Below are positions 1 through 8,194 of a DNA stretch of 33,302 nt, in pieces (position 1 is the stretch's first letter; every line of letters starts with the position of its first letter). Origin of the DNA: Myxococcales bacterium (GTDB lineage Bacteria > Myxococcota_A > Polyangia > Polyangiales > JAFGIB01); the NCBI GenBank assembly GCA_028817905.1, contig JAPPOR010000903.1, positions 1 to 33,302 of the forward strand. Reading direction: 5' to 3'. The notes under the pieces are model-generated. The model ran no database searches and was not told where the DNA came from. It saw only the letters and a list, made by a program, of their open reading frames with translations. Made by a program: the position numbers and the translations under genes.

Positions 1-2
1 GT

Positions 3-59
3 TGGCCTGGCGCAAGCCTACTGGGCTGGCACTTGTGGGCCCACCTGGAGAAGCGTTAG
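3..59 (+). CDS. possible 3' end of an upstream gene (partial)
   Basis: One plus-strand frame is open from the window edge to a TAG at 57-59 and encodes a short tail ending in ...LWAHLEKR. Most codons end in G or C, as in the confirmed genes here. The stop lies just before the stop of the convergent dehydrogenase gene. Only 18 codons are visible, so the family cannot be recognised, and chance openness is quite possible. Confidence 0.25.
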   Translation, partial: WPGASLLGWHLWAHLEKR

Positions 60-788
60 CTAGCGCATATTGCGCACGTCGACGCATACCCCGATCTGCG
101 AGTGTGGATCGAACGCGACCTTGAGCAGTTTTTCTGCGGCTTCCTCCGGCGTTTGCAGGCTGCCGCTGGCTTTCAGCTTGCGGAAACGGGCCACGTCCCG
201 AAAGACTTGGGCGTCGGTGGCGCGAATGGACTCTTGCATACGCGTCTCGATCACTCCCGGCGCGATGGAATACACGCGCAACCGCTCCTCCTCCTCGATC
301 GCGATGACCTCACTCAGCCGATCAACTGCCGCTTTGCTCGCGCAGTAGCCGCTCCATCCGAAGTACGCGTTGCGCCCGGCGCCGGACGAGATGTTCATCA
401 GGATGCCGGTCTGGGCGTGCGCGTGCAGTTTCCGGATGTAGGCCTGGCTGCCCAATGCCACGCCGAGGATGTTGACATCTAGCAAATGCTTGAGTTCACC
501 GTCGTTCAGGTCTCGCAGCGGCCCCACGGGGTCGAGCAGGCCGGCATTATTGACCCACAGGTCCACGTGTCCGAAGCGCTCAAAGGACTCGTCGGCGAAC
601 GCCGACATGTCGTTGGCATCACGCACGTCGAATACGCTACTGAGGACACGTTCGCTGTCCGGGATCGCGGGGCGCGAACGGCTACATAGCGCGACCGACA
701 TGCCGCGCTCCAGCGCGACCTTGGCCAGGCCAGCGCCGAGCCCCTGGCTCGCTCCCGTAACCACAGCGACCTTGCCCGTGAGATCCAT
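60..788 (-). CDS. short-chain dehydrogenase/reductase (SDR)
   Basis: A 242-residue classical SDR that should oxidise or reduce a hydroxyl/carbonyl group using NAD(P)H in the cytoplasm. The Rossmann dinucleotide-binding motif TGASQGLG is at residues 11-18 and the structural NNAG at 80-83. The catalytic set is a Ser in MNISS near residue 134 and Tyr148-x3-Lys152 in GYCASK. The length is normal for the family. It lies 37 bases downstream of the glycosyltransferase gene on the same strand, so it may be read from the polysaccharide operon. The substrate cannot be read from sequence; nucleotide-sugar, lipid or general detoxification roles are all possible. Confidence 0.9.
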   Translation of the reverse strand: MDLTGKVAVVTGASQGLGAGLAKVALERGMSVALCSRSRPAIPDSERVLSSVFDVRDANDMSAFADESFERFGHVDLWVNNAGLLDPVGPLRDLNDGELKHLLDVNILGVALGSQAYIRKLHAHAQTGILMNISSGAGRNAYFGWSGYCASKAAVDRLSEVIAIEEEERLRVYSIAPGVIETRMQESIRATDAQVFRDVARFRKLKASGSLQTPEEAAEKLLKVAFDPHSQIGVCVDVRNMR

Positions 789-825
789 GCCGCACCGAGG
801 TTTACCCGATCTCGGGGTGTACTGG

Positions 826-1995
826 CTACTGCTCCGCCGCGCGCAGCGTGCGTACCCAAGCCTGGTCTTTCACGCTGGCCGAGAGGATGGCGGGCAGGAT
901 GCCAGCCTTCCACAGCATGTAGCGGGGTGCGGCAGCCAGGGCTCTGATGTCTTTGAGGTCCGCGCCCCCGACCGCGAGGCCGGCCGCCACGTGAGCCGCC
1001 ACTACTCCCAGCCCGCCAAGCGCGTACAGCTGGCTCGGAGGAAACGGGATCACCAGCGCCACCCCCAGCCCTGCGACGTGATAGGCCAGCGGCAGCAACA
1101 TCAGCTCAAACGCTGGCTCGAGGGCGCGCGGTGTTCCGGTCGCGGCCTGCCTGAGGAGGGACGGCACGTGCTCTCGAATCATGCGAAAACGCCCACCCTC
1201 CCAGCGGGCGCGCTGGGTGTCCGCGGCTTTGTCGTCGCTGGGCATCTCGGCGCGCACGTAGGTGTCGTGCAGGAACTCGACCTTGAAGCCTGCACGCACC
1301 AGTGCGATGTGGTGTTCGAGGTCCTCGACGACGGAATGCGCATTGTATGGGACGCTTTGCAGGCACGTGCGGCTCATACCCCAGCCGTTACCAAGGATGC
1401 CCGCGGATAGACCCCAGCGTGCGCGGCCACGGGGGCGCAGCACGTTGAACGCCAGGAAGGCGACGTTCATTAAGCGCGTGCGCGTCGAATCGTCGATGTT
1501 CTTGACGTGGTAGGCGCTCTGGACTGCCTCGGCACCAGCTGCGAACGCCGCCTCGCTTGCGGTCAAGAAGTTGGGCGCGACTTCGGTGTCGGCATCAACG
1601 ATCAGCACGGCGTCGGTGTCGGTTTCTGACATCAGGCGCTGGAAGGCGAACTCCAGCGCGAAGCCCTTCCCGCGCGCCGTGTCGTCGCGTCGTTCCCACA
1701 CCGTGGCGCCAACACCACGCGCCCGGGACGCCGTATCGTCCAAGCAGTTGTCTGCGATCACTATGAAGTCACAAGGAGTCGCCGGTCGGTCGGCCAGCTG
1801 TAGGCTTCGCAAACAAGCCGTGATGCTGGCGGCTTCGTTGTGTGCCGGGATCACGATGCTCAGTCGCCGTAGGGTGCGCACCGGCTGCCCAAGGCGGCGT
1901 GGGGGCAAGACGCCGCCGACCGTGAGCGCCAGCAGCTCCAGCGAGCCCGGCAGGGTGGCGGCTGCGGCCGTGGAGCCAAGCAGGGACAGGATCAC
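826..1995 (-). CDS. membrane-associated GT2 glycosyltransferase
   Basis: A 389-residue family 2 glycosyltransferase of the processive type, expected to transfer a sugar from a nucleotide-sugar at the inner face of the cytoplasmic membrane. A hydrophobic N-terminus (about 1-30) precedes the GT-A domain, which opens with SIVIPAHNE at 46-54. The metal-binding DAD is at 134-136, an acidic ED pair at 224-225, and the QxxRW-like QRARW at 261-265. Further hydrophobic segments follow toward the C-terminus (about 290-360). The start is GTG at 1993-1995, supported by GGAGG six bases upstream. It follows the WecG-type gene by 20 bases, so the two are probably co-transcribed. The sugar specificity is unknown. 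Confidence 0.9.
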   Translation of the reverse strand: MILSLLGSTAAAATLPGSLELLALTVGGVLPPRRLGQPVRTLRRLSIVIPAHNEAASITACLRSLQLADRPATPCDFIVIADNCLDDTASRARGVGATVWERRDDTARGKGFALEFAFQRLMSETDTDAVLIVDADTEVAPNFLTASEAAFAAGAEAVQSAYHVKNIDDSTRTRLMNVAFLAFNVLRPRGRARWGLSAGILGNGWGMSRTCLQSVPYNAHSVVEDLEHHIALVRAGFKVEFLHDTYVRAEMPSDDKAADTQRARWEGGRFRMIREHVPSLLRQAATGTPRALEPAFELMLLPLAYHVAGLGVALVIPFPPSQLYALGGLGVVAAHVAAGLAVGGADLKDIRALAAAPRYMLWKAGILPAILSASVKDQAWVRTLRAAEQ

Positions 1996-2015
1996 GTGGG
2001 TCCTCCGGGGGTGGA

Positions 2016-2780
2016 CTACCGGCCGCTTGGAAACGGCCGGTTCCGCTCGACTATCTCACGTCCGAGGCGGTAGAGAAACTCGGAGTTCGTCGTCAGGTAT
2101 CGCTTCCCGAGACGGCGTGGTTCCTGAGCCAAGCGGTACAGCCACTCAAGGCCCGCCTTCTGAACGAAGTCCGGGGCGCGTGAGCGTACGCCCGCGATCA
2201 CGTCGAAGCTGCCACCAACCCCGATCGCGAGGTTCACTCCCAGCTCGTCCCAATGTTCATCCAGAAAGCGCTCTTGACGTGGCACACCCATGGCGACGAA
2301 CAGGATGTTGGCGCCGCTGTCGGCGATCGCTCTGGCCCGGCCCGAGGCTTCGTCTGGCCCAAAATAGCCGTCGGCGATGCCGGCCAGCTTCAGTCCGCTG
2401 GTGGTTGCTTGCAGATGGGAGGCGACCCCGTCCACGATGTCGCGTGTTGCCCCCATCAAGTAGACACTGTGCCCGCGCGCGGCGGCCCTCGCGCTGAGAA
2501 CCTCCACCAGTTCCACCCCAGCCACGCGTTCCGGCAAGGTGCCTCCCAACATGGGTGCCGCCCACACCAGCGGCTGCCCGTCGGCAACGACGAACTTCGC
2601 CCGCTCGACGAAACCCTGCAGGAATGGATCATGCCTCATCATCATGAGGATCGCCACGTTGACGGTGCAGAGCCAGCCCCGCTCTCCGGCTTCGACGTGC
2701 TCGATGCAACGGGTGACCGCCTCATCGAGTGTGAGTGGGTCAAAGCTGCCGTTGAGGATCTGAAGTCGGCTGCCGCTCAT
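2016..2780 (-). CDS. WecG/TagA/CpsF family glycosyltransferase
   Basis: A 254-residue GT26 enzyme. Family members (WecG, TagA, CpsF) add the second sugar, often N-acetylmannosaminuronate, N-acetylmannosamine or another hexose, to an undecaprenyl-linked first sugar. Hallmarks are VVADGQPLVW with the conserved Asp, ERVAG, and the block GVGGSFDVIAG...RAPDFVQ followed by GLEWLYRL and EPRR near the C-terminus. A longer reading frame opens at 2834 but would overlap the toroid gene by 35 bases. The ATG at 2778-2780 follows a G-rich ribosome-binding site and gives the standard N-terminus, so I chose it. It sits in the middle of the polysaccharide operon. Confidence 0.92.
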   Translation of the reverse strand: MSGSRLQILNGSFDPLTLDEAVTRCIEHVEAGERGWLCTVNVAILMMMRHDPFLQGFVERAKFVVADGQPLVWAAPMLGGTLPERVAGVELVEVLSARAAARGHSVYLMGATRDIVDGVASHLQATTSGLKLAGIADGYFGPDEASGRARAIADSGANILFVAMGVPRQERFLDEHWDELGVNLAIGVGGSFDVIAGVRSRAPDFVQKAGLEWLYRLAQEPRRLGKRYLTTNSEFLYRLGREIVERNRPFPSGR

Positions 2781-2799
2781 CGCCAAGCCCCCGCCCGGT

Positions 2800-3939
2800 T
2801 CATGATAACCAACCCGCGCATTCGAGCATGGCATCGACGAAGAACTTCGTGGCCCAGTTGGGGTAGGTGAGTGGCGAGTACCTTCCCCAGGTCGGATGGG
2901 AGCCCTTGATCGCGCCGCGCCGATTGTCGTCCCGTGTGTTCAGGTCCTGTTGGGCCATCACATAGCGCAACACGTTTGCGGCACCGCGTTTGAGGTCGGA
3001 ACGGTCCAGTTTCCTGTGCATTTTCGCCCATACGATTGCCAGCTGCGCGTTGCCCGTCAGGCAGCAGTAGGTGGCCGCGGGTCTGCCGTTCTTGTCGACC
3101 TGTCCAGCCAAGAAGCCGTCTTCGCTCACCAACGGGAGCAGCGCCTCCGAAGCACGCAGGGCGGAGCTGCGGTAGACGTCGTCATCGAGGAGCTCTCCCG
3201 CCTCCCACAATCCTCGGATCGCATACGCGATGGTGTGAGTGAACGGTGCCTTGCCCATCTCGAAGGCGCAGTTGTCGTAGAGTCCGCCCGCCTGTTGCTG
3301 GCTGACAGCCCAGTCCAGGTTTGCGCGCGCCACCCGCACGGAGTCCGCTGAGGGTTCCACCTGATTGTGCCGCAATAGCGCCCACGCAACCCGGCTATTG
3401 TACACGTGGGGAATGCCCTTGTGCGTATTGCGCGTCCAGCGTCCTTGTGGGTCTGCGATCTCGACGAGCCACGAAGCCGCGTTGCCTGCAGCCTTCTTCA
3501 CGCGGACGTCAGCGCCTTCTTCGATCGATCGCACCAGCCCGAACAGGTCCTGCCCCGTGTCGAAGACGATGCCTGCTCCAGGACCGTAGTTCGGGTTCGA
3601 GAATGAGCCGTCGCGGTTCTGGACGCTGCACAGCCAATCTACCATACGGTCTGCGCGAGGCTTGAAGCTGCTGCGCCCGTAGTCGGCCGCCAGCCGGTAG
3701 AACGTGACGGCGATGTAGCCGGTGGTTTCGATGTAGGATGGTCGCCAGCCTCCGCGGATCGAATACCCGTAGCTGACGCCGCCGTCCGGCGTGGCATCGT
3801 GTGCCCGCAGGAGCCACTCGACCGCGGCCTCGCGGTGCGCACTCTCGGGCGCGATGCCAGGTCGCGGCAGCGGGAGCAGGTCGCGGACGATTACCTTGCC
3901 GAAGGGTGCGATCGGAACGGCTTGGTTGGAGAGTGTCAT
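2800..3939 (-). CDS. alpha/alpha-toroid protein of polysaccharide clusters
   Basis: A 379-residue soluble protein built of repeated helical hairpins, resembling squalene cyclase/prenyltransferase and glycoside-hydrolase toroids. Repeat-like blocks are QNRDGSFSNPNYGPG...FDTGQDLFGL (about residues 109-136), GRWTRNTHKGIPHVYNSRVAWALL, FTHTIAYAIRGLWEAG and YCCLTGNAQLAIVW. From memory, this architecture recurs in bacterial exopolysaccharide loci, where it is often mis-named delta-aminolevulinic acid dehydratase or prenyltransferase. I see neither the DxDD motif of class II terpene cyclases nor zinc ligands, so those activities are doubtful. A role in trimming or binding the polysaccharide is inference. 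No clear SD precedes the ATG at 3939. Confidence 0.8.
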   Translation of the reverse strand: MTLSNQAVPIAPFGKVIVRDLLPLPRPGIAPESAHREAAVEWLLRAHDATPDGGVSYGYSIRGGWRPSYIETTGYIAVTFYRLAADYGRSSFKPRADRMVDWLCSVQNRDGSFSNPNYGPGAGIVFDTGQDLFGLVRSIEEGADVRVKKAAGNAASWLVEIADPQGRWTRNTHKGIPHVYNSRVAWALLRHNQVEPSADSVRVARANLDWAVSQQQAGGLYDNCAFEMGKAPFTHTIAYAIRGLWEAGELLDDDVYRSSALRASEALLPLVSEDGFLAGQVDKNGRPAATYCCLTGNAQLAIVWAKMHRKLDRSDLKRGAANVLRYVMAQQDLNTRDDNRRGAIKGSHPTWGRYSPLTYPNWATKFFVDAMLECAGWLS

Positions 3940-3978
3940 AGGTCAAGCTGGGTGGCGCAGAGGCTAGCCGTCATTATG

Positions 3979-4020
3979 AAAAACTGTCGCCCGTATCACC
4001 AGACCAGAGGGCGGTTTTTT
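3979..4020 (-). terminator. intrinsic terminator or attenuator within the polysaccharide cluster
   Basis: In plus-strand terms, AAAAAC (3979-3984) and CGCCC (3988-3992) pair with GGGCG (4009-4013) and GTTTTT (4014-4019), with a TGT bulge and a 16-base loop. Read on the minus strand, the hairpin comes right after the stop of the membrane-protein gene and ends in a run of five U. The T-run on the plus strand makes it potentially bidirectional. It lies in the 87-base gap before the toroid gene and could terminate, or partly attenuate, read-through. Confidence 0.6.
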
Positions 4021-4026
4021 GGCGTC

Positions 4027-6078
4027 TCAGGGTTCCTTGGACTCCCCCTTTTCGGCGATGAGGCGAACCTTTTTGGGGTCCAGTTCGACGACTGTCTCAT
4101 TGCCCAGTTGGGCAAGCCGTCGCATGAATGGTCCGAAACGCCGCTTCAGGCGCCGCCTCATGCGGTCTCGCTTCCCATTGTGGTGCATGTGTACATAGCG
4201 AACATCATAGTACTGCATGAGTTTAGCCCGCGTGCGGACGTCGGCCCGCCTCTGCATCATGATGCGCTGGTCGTCCTGCCGGCGTCGCTTATTTGAGATA
4301 CCAGGGGCGGTCCTTCGGTCAGCGGCGGCGACGAAGAATAGGTCGTGGTGGGTAGCCAGGAAGGGGATCGCCTTGTCGCGAGCGATCACGACCGAGCCGG
4401 CTTGCATAAGTTCGGCGAGCCGCCGGGCGTGCTCCCCGTGTTGGCGGCGTGCTTTCGTCCCGGCCGCACCTACAAGGGAGGCACGCCCCAACTGTTCGAA
4501 GTTGCGGTTGGAGCGCTTGCGACCCGGTGGTCCCCAGTTCACCGCGATCGCGCCTGCGACCAGTAGCGGCGCGAGCCAGCGGTCTAGGGAACGTGGCAAC
4601 CAGAACAGCAGCGCGGCTGGCATGCAGAGCAGCGTGAAGGGTCCGATGTAGGCTGGCATGCGACCCATAATCCAGCCCGACCCACCGGTGCGGGCGATCA
4701 GCAGTTCAGACAGTGGCGGAAAGAACATGTACATGCACAGGGCACCGAGGGCGACCAGCAAGTATCCGAACTGGGCCTGGCGGCGTAACAACAGTCCAGC
4801 GAGTAGCATGACGATTGTCAGGAAGCCGTTGCTGTCCGGGATTCTGAACCGCCCTTTGGATTTCACCACGCGGCGGTTGCCGACCTCGGTGATGTAGCGG
4901 CTTGCGGGCGGAGCCGGCAGTACCTGGCGCCTTGGCTTGTCCAGCTTGCCGCCGGGGTTCTTCTCCCTCTGAATCCTGGCGTCTTTTCCTCGGACTCCCA
5001 GGGCTAGCAGCTCGTCGGCGCCGAGGCCGTCGAGTGGGTGAACCGCGGGCAGAGGTCGTCCGGCCGGTTCCGCTGGTTCGCGCGCCGCGATCGCGACGAA
5101 TGGCAGGCACAGCCCGAGCCCCACGAGCGCGAGCAGGGGTTTCAGCACTCGGCGCGCGGAGCGCGTCCGGTGCAGGTTGCGTGCGAGTGCGACCACAAGC
5201 ACCGGGGCAGCCATCATGGCCCCAAACAGTGCATAGAGGGCATGCACCTGGGCAGTGACCCACGAGGTCATGGCGACCGCCGCGACCGCGCGCCAGCTAT
5301 CCGGTTCCATGGCGTAGTGAACACCGGCGGCCAGGGTCAACACACCGAGCCAGGCGTATCCGATCTGGTTGGGGTACAGCAGCAGGTCCTTGGTGATGTA
5401 GCTGATGATCACTGCCGCGGCTGCACACCACGAAAGTGCCCGGCGTTGGAACACGACCCATCCTAGGTGATACATCGCGCTGGCGCATGCGAGCTTGGCC
5501 CATGCATGGGTACACAACCACACGACGTACTCCTGCTGGCCGGTTAGCTTGACCGCGCCCGCGAGCAGCGCGTGATAGAGGTTGGTGTGATAGATGCGCG
5601 CGAAGTAGCGCTCTCGAAAGAAGATGTCCCAGTTGTTGAAGCCGTGGTCGACCAGGTGTCGGATGCGCGCGATGTGGTAGACCGCATCACCCCCCTGATG
5701 CCCACCGTGGTTGAACGCCGCAGCCATGTCTACCGCGAGCAATGCGATGACGAGTCCGCCTGCCCAGGTATCGGCGTTGCGCAGGGCGGAGGGCAGGTGG
5801 AAACGCTCGCGGTAGCGCACCACAATCCACATCCAGTAAGCTGCACCTGCGCCCACCGCGCTTGCGATTGCAGCGCTGAAGGCGACGATAGGAGCGTGTG
5901 TCGCGTAGCCGAGTAGACTCAGAGGAGAGAGAGCGGCGAAGCTCGTCAAGTATCCAAGCCCAACTAGGCTCATGATGCCTGCCTCCCGATTCCACAGGCG
6001 GAGGCGGTGGCATAGCGCGGTTCCCGGTAGCAGAAGCAGGAACCAGAATAGCGGAACTGTGAACGTCGAGTTGGGCAT
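4027..6078 (-). CDS. large multi-pass membrane protein, putative GT-C-type
   Basis: A 683-residue integral membrane protein with roughly a dozen hydrophobic segments. It has a long hydrophilic Arg/Lys-rich insertion in the middle and a soluble, very basic C-terminal tail of about 150 residues. An acidic loop with HQGGDAVYHIARIRHLVDHG after the first membrane segments recalls the Asp-bearing first external loop of GT-C glycosyltransferases and polymerases. The context, between a GT2 gene and the toroid/WecG genes, fits a membrane sugar transferase or polymerase, but I cannot name the family. The frame is open further upstream to 6351. That would overlap the GT2 gene, so I use the ATG at 6076-6078; a GTG at 6082-6084 is an alternative. 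Confidence 0.75.
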   Translation of the reverse strand: MPNSTFTVPLFWFLLLLPGTALCHRLRLWNREAGIMSLVGLGYLTSFAALSPLSLLGYATHAPIVAFSAAIASAVGAGAAYWMWIVVRYRERFHLPSALRNADTWAGGLVIALLAVDMAAAFNHGGHQGGDAVYHIARIRHLVDHGFNNWDIFFRERYFARIYHTNLYHALLAGAVKLTGQQEYVVWLCTHAWAKLACASAMYHLGWVVFQRRALSWCAAAAVIISYITKDLLLYPNQIGYAWLGVLTLAAGVHYAMEPDSWRAVAAVAMTSWVTAQVHALYALFGAMMAAPVLVVALARNLHRTRSARRVLKPLLALVGLGLCLPFVAIAAREPAEPAGRPLPAVHPLDGLGADELLALGVRGKDARIQREKNPGGKLDKPRRQVLPAPPASRYITEVGNRRVVKSKGRFRIPDSNGFLTIVMLLAGLLLRRQAQFGYLLVALGALCMYMFFPPLSELLIARTGGSGWIMGRMPAYIGPFTLLCMPAALLFWLPRSLDRWLAPLLVAGAIAVNWGPPGRKRSNRNFEQLGRASLVGAAGTKARRQHGEHARRLAELMQAGSVVIARDKAIPFLATHHDLFFVAAADRRTAPGISNKRRRQDDQRIMMQRRADVRTRAKLMQYYDVRYVHMHHNGKRDRMRRRLKRRFGPFMRRLAQLGNETVVELDPKKVRLIAEKGESKEP

Positions 6079-6137
6079 ATCCACGAGCAAGCGCGCGAGG
6101 GGGCCGAGTCGGCTGGCACCCTCCCACCGTTGTGCGG

Positions 6138-7031
6138 CTACCTTCGTCCGGCGCGGGCAGCTCGTTCGACGCGGCGCAGCGCATGGTATGCGCGCTGGAC
6201 CCACGGGGCGTTGGTGTTGACGTACAGTGATGTCACGGCGGCCAGGTTGTCGCGGTGTGCCAAGCGCAACGCCGAGCCAAGACCCAAACGTCGGCCGGCG
6301 AGCTTGTGTTCCAGCAGTTGCATGGAGCGCTCGTGCCGCGGGCTCATCCACGGTGCGTGTTTGGCCCGGAAGATCGTGAGGGCTTTCAGCACCCGCTCTG
6401 GTGATGTGCTGATGCGACCGTAGTCGTGGTCCACGCGTACCTCGTACGTGATTGCCGATGTCTTGAGGGCGTCACCGTAGCGGGCCAACAGGCGCACCCA
6501 TAGGTCATAGTCTTGGAACGCGGGCAACGACTCGTCAAAGCCGCCCACTTCACGCAGGCGCTCGGTCAACGTGAAGACCTGATTGCCCACGCGGTTGTAG
6601 TGCAGCATACGGTCGAGGGTGATCGGTCCTGCATCGAGCGTATTGGGAACAGCGCCGTGCCGACTGATCTCGAGCCGCGAGCTACAGACGAACGCAAGGC
6701 CAGGTCGAAACGCTGCCCGCAGTCCTCGCACGTGGTCCGGATCGAGCGTGTCGTCGTCGTCGAGTCCGGTGATGAACATTCCGGAGGCACTCCACAGTGC
6801 GCGGTTTCGTGCGGCACTTGCGCCCTTGGGCACGTCGTTCCGTAGGACCTTGAGCGCGCTCGTGCGGTGTTCGATTTCGGAAAGCACTGCTTGAGTTGCG
6901 TCGCTGGAGCCGTCGTCGACCACGATGACTTCCACATCGACGCCGCGCTGGGCCAGGGCGGACTCAATCGCGCGCTGAACCAGGTCGCTGCGGTTCCTGG
7001 TTGGAATGTAGATGCTCACCAACTCGTGCAT
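6138..7031 (-). CDS. GT2 family glycosyltransferase
   Basis: A 297-residue GT-A enzyme, first gene of the polysaccharide cluster in transcription order. The N-terminal VSIYIPTRNRSDLVQRA (5-21) and VIVVDDGSSDAT (35-46) form the nucleotide-sugar site, ASAARNRAL (71-79) follows, and the metal-binding DDDD is at 91-94. GGFDESLPAFQDYDLWVRL carries the usual acceptor-side motif. It has no membrane segment and would act on a lipid-linked acceptor at the cytoplasmic membrane face. The C-terminal 90 residues are helical and Arg-rich. The gene ends 59 bases before the membrane protein. The transferred sugar is unknown. Confidence 0.92.
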   Translation of the reverse strand: MHELVSIYIPTRNRSDLVQRAIESALAQRGVDVEVIVVDDGSSDATQAVLSEIEHRTSALKVLRNDVPKGASAARNRALWSASGMFITGLDDDDTLDPDHVRGLRAAFRPGLAFVCSSRLEISRHGAVPNTLDAGPITLDRMLHYNRVGNQVFTLTERLREVGGFDESLPAFQDYDLWVRLLARYGDALKTSAITYEVRVDHDYGRISTSPERVLKALTIFRAKHAPWMSPRHERSMQLLEHKLAGRRLGLGSALRLAHRDNLAAVTSLYVNTNAPWVQRAYHALRRVERAARAGRR

Positions 7032-7513
7032 CGCCCCCTACCTGGCACGTGAGGGTTAGCACGCTGACCCACTGATGGTCGATGGCTCGGTCCCATCCTT
7101 CACCCACCTACATGCCCTGGCGCAACGGTTCGATTCTGCAGCCCTTGCGCTTCCGTTGACCTCAACGGCCGGGAAACCATCCCGCGCATTGTGCTTCAAA
7201 TAGCGATTCTCGGGGGCAACGATCGGCTCGCAGGATGCATATCGGGTGCGCCAAACCTTGCGCAGTGGTGCATTCTTGGGCGATGAGATCCGAGCGAGCC
7301 TCTCTCCCGCCCGGATACTTCACCAATGTTGTGGCGGTCTCACTGGTCCCCGACTTCACCAGGTCTTCGTCCTCCTCTCGCAAAGTCACCAGCGAGTATT
7401 TCGGTCGTTGTCGATAGCCCAGTGAAGCCGGTGCGTCCTGCGCGATCCGCTCGCGAGTTCGTGAAATGCCCGGGCAAGCTGCGGTCTCGCCAGGCGAAAG
7501 TGGGAGTTGTCAG
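7032..7513. other. 482-base intergenic region between divergent units
   Basis: This gap separates the minus-strand polysaccharide cluster from the plus-strand lipoprotein gene, so it should hold both promoters and any operator. I found no convincing -35/-10 pair, no strong inverted repeat and no tRNA. Small open frames on both strands (for example 7162-7389 minus, 75 codons) have no recognisable motif and no good ribosome-binding site, so I do not call genes. Confidence 0.5.
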
Positions 7514-8092
7514 ATGTACGTTTCCGTTCCTTGGACATGCACGGCGCTGCTAGTCGTCCTGGTTGCAGGGTGCCTGGGTAGCCGCTCAGACGTTTCGAAT
7601 CAGGCCTCCTCCGGGCGATCGCCTACCGGCGGAAGGCGGTCGTCCCCAAGCGATTACGCCATCGAGGTTGGCTCGCCTCGGCCTGCCTCGCTTGCCGGCC
7701 AAGGAGGAAGCGATGTCAGGGGTCACGCGGGTCCACCTTCGAGGGGCGGCGAGCCCCCGGTCGATCCTATTGTGGCCGTGCGGGAACGTTTCAGGCGTGT
7801 CTACAGCGACTTTCGTGCGGTCGCGAAGGCATGTGGCCAGGAGCTCATGCCCCTCGGTCCTGGGGAGCTGGTCCTATCCTGTGTTCGCGACCTGCTGGAA
7901 GTGTGGCCGGCCGTTCCCAGCGGGTTCGAGTGCTACTTGGAGCAGCTTGACCGGACCATCGGCTGCATCGATGAGGCTTGTATGGAGACGTGTTCTCCCG
8001 ACCCACAGGGCCTGAGCTGTCCGGGGGTGGCCCCCGATTTCTCCGAAGCAGTCGGGGACTGCGCTTCCGGAGGCGAGGTCCGGCCACCATAG
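7514..8092 (+). CDS. Cys-rich lipoprotein, unknown function
   Basis: A 192-residue exported lipoprotein. The chosen ATG at 7514 has GGGAG upstream and gives a clean type II signal peptide with lipobox VAGC. The longer frame from 7466 would bury that signal. A low-complexity Ser/Gly/Pro linker of about 70 residues follows the lipid-bearing Cys. The C-terminal domain of about 105 residues holds eight cysteines, including a cluster around C..EQLDRTIGCIDEACMETC, which suggests several disulfides in an oxidising compartment. I do not recognise a family. Position +2 after the Cys is Leu, which by the E. coli rule would not retain it in the inner membrane, so outer-membrane anchoring is likely. Confidence 0.75.
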   Translation: MYVSVPWTCTALLVVLVAGCLGSRSDVSNQASSGRSPTGGRRSSPSDYAIEVGSPRPASLAGQGGSDVRGHAGPPSRGGEPPVDPIVAVRERFRRVYSDFRAVAKACGQELMPLGPGELVLSCVRDLLEVWPAVPSGFECYLEQLDRTIGCIDEACMETCSPDPQGLSCPGVAPDFSEAVGDCASGGEVRPP

Positions 8093-8120
8093 AACTCGAT
8101 AATTTCAGGACCACCATATG

Positions 8121-8150
8121 TTGACATGACTGTATTTTTTGAATATTAAT
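8121..8150 (+). promoter_or_regulatory. sigma-70-type promoter for the FHA gene
   Basis: A perfect TTGACA (8121-8126), a 17-base spacer and TATTAA (8144-8149) lie in a markedly AT-rich patch (about 8095-8160). The predicted start is near 8157, about 38 bases before the FHA gene's ATG. It is the best sigma-70-like promoter I could find in the window. Confidence 0.6.
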
Positions 8151-8194
8151 AGAAGGATGCCTTCACGGCTTTGATTGGTCTTTGCAGAGGGCGG

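Noticed and set aside
469-2497. Long plus-strand open frames (313 and 308 codons) opposite the SDR and glycosyltransferase genes
   Set aside because: Arg/Ser/Pro-rich translations with no motif; they are antisense shadows of well-supported minus-strand genes in high-GC DNA.
7162-7389. 75-codon minus-strand frame in the intergenic region
   Set aside because: No recognisable domain and no convincing ribosome-binding site; left as unannotated.
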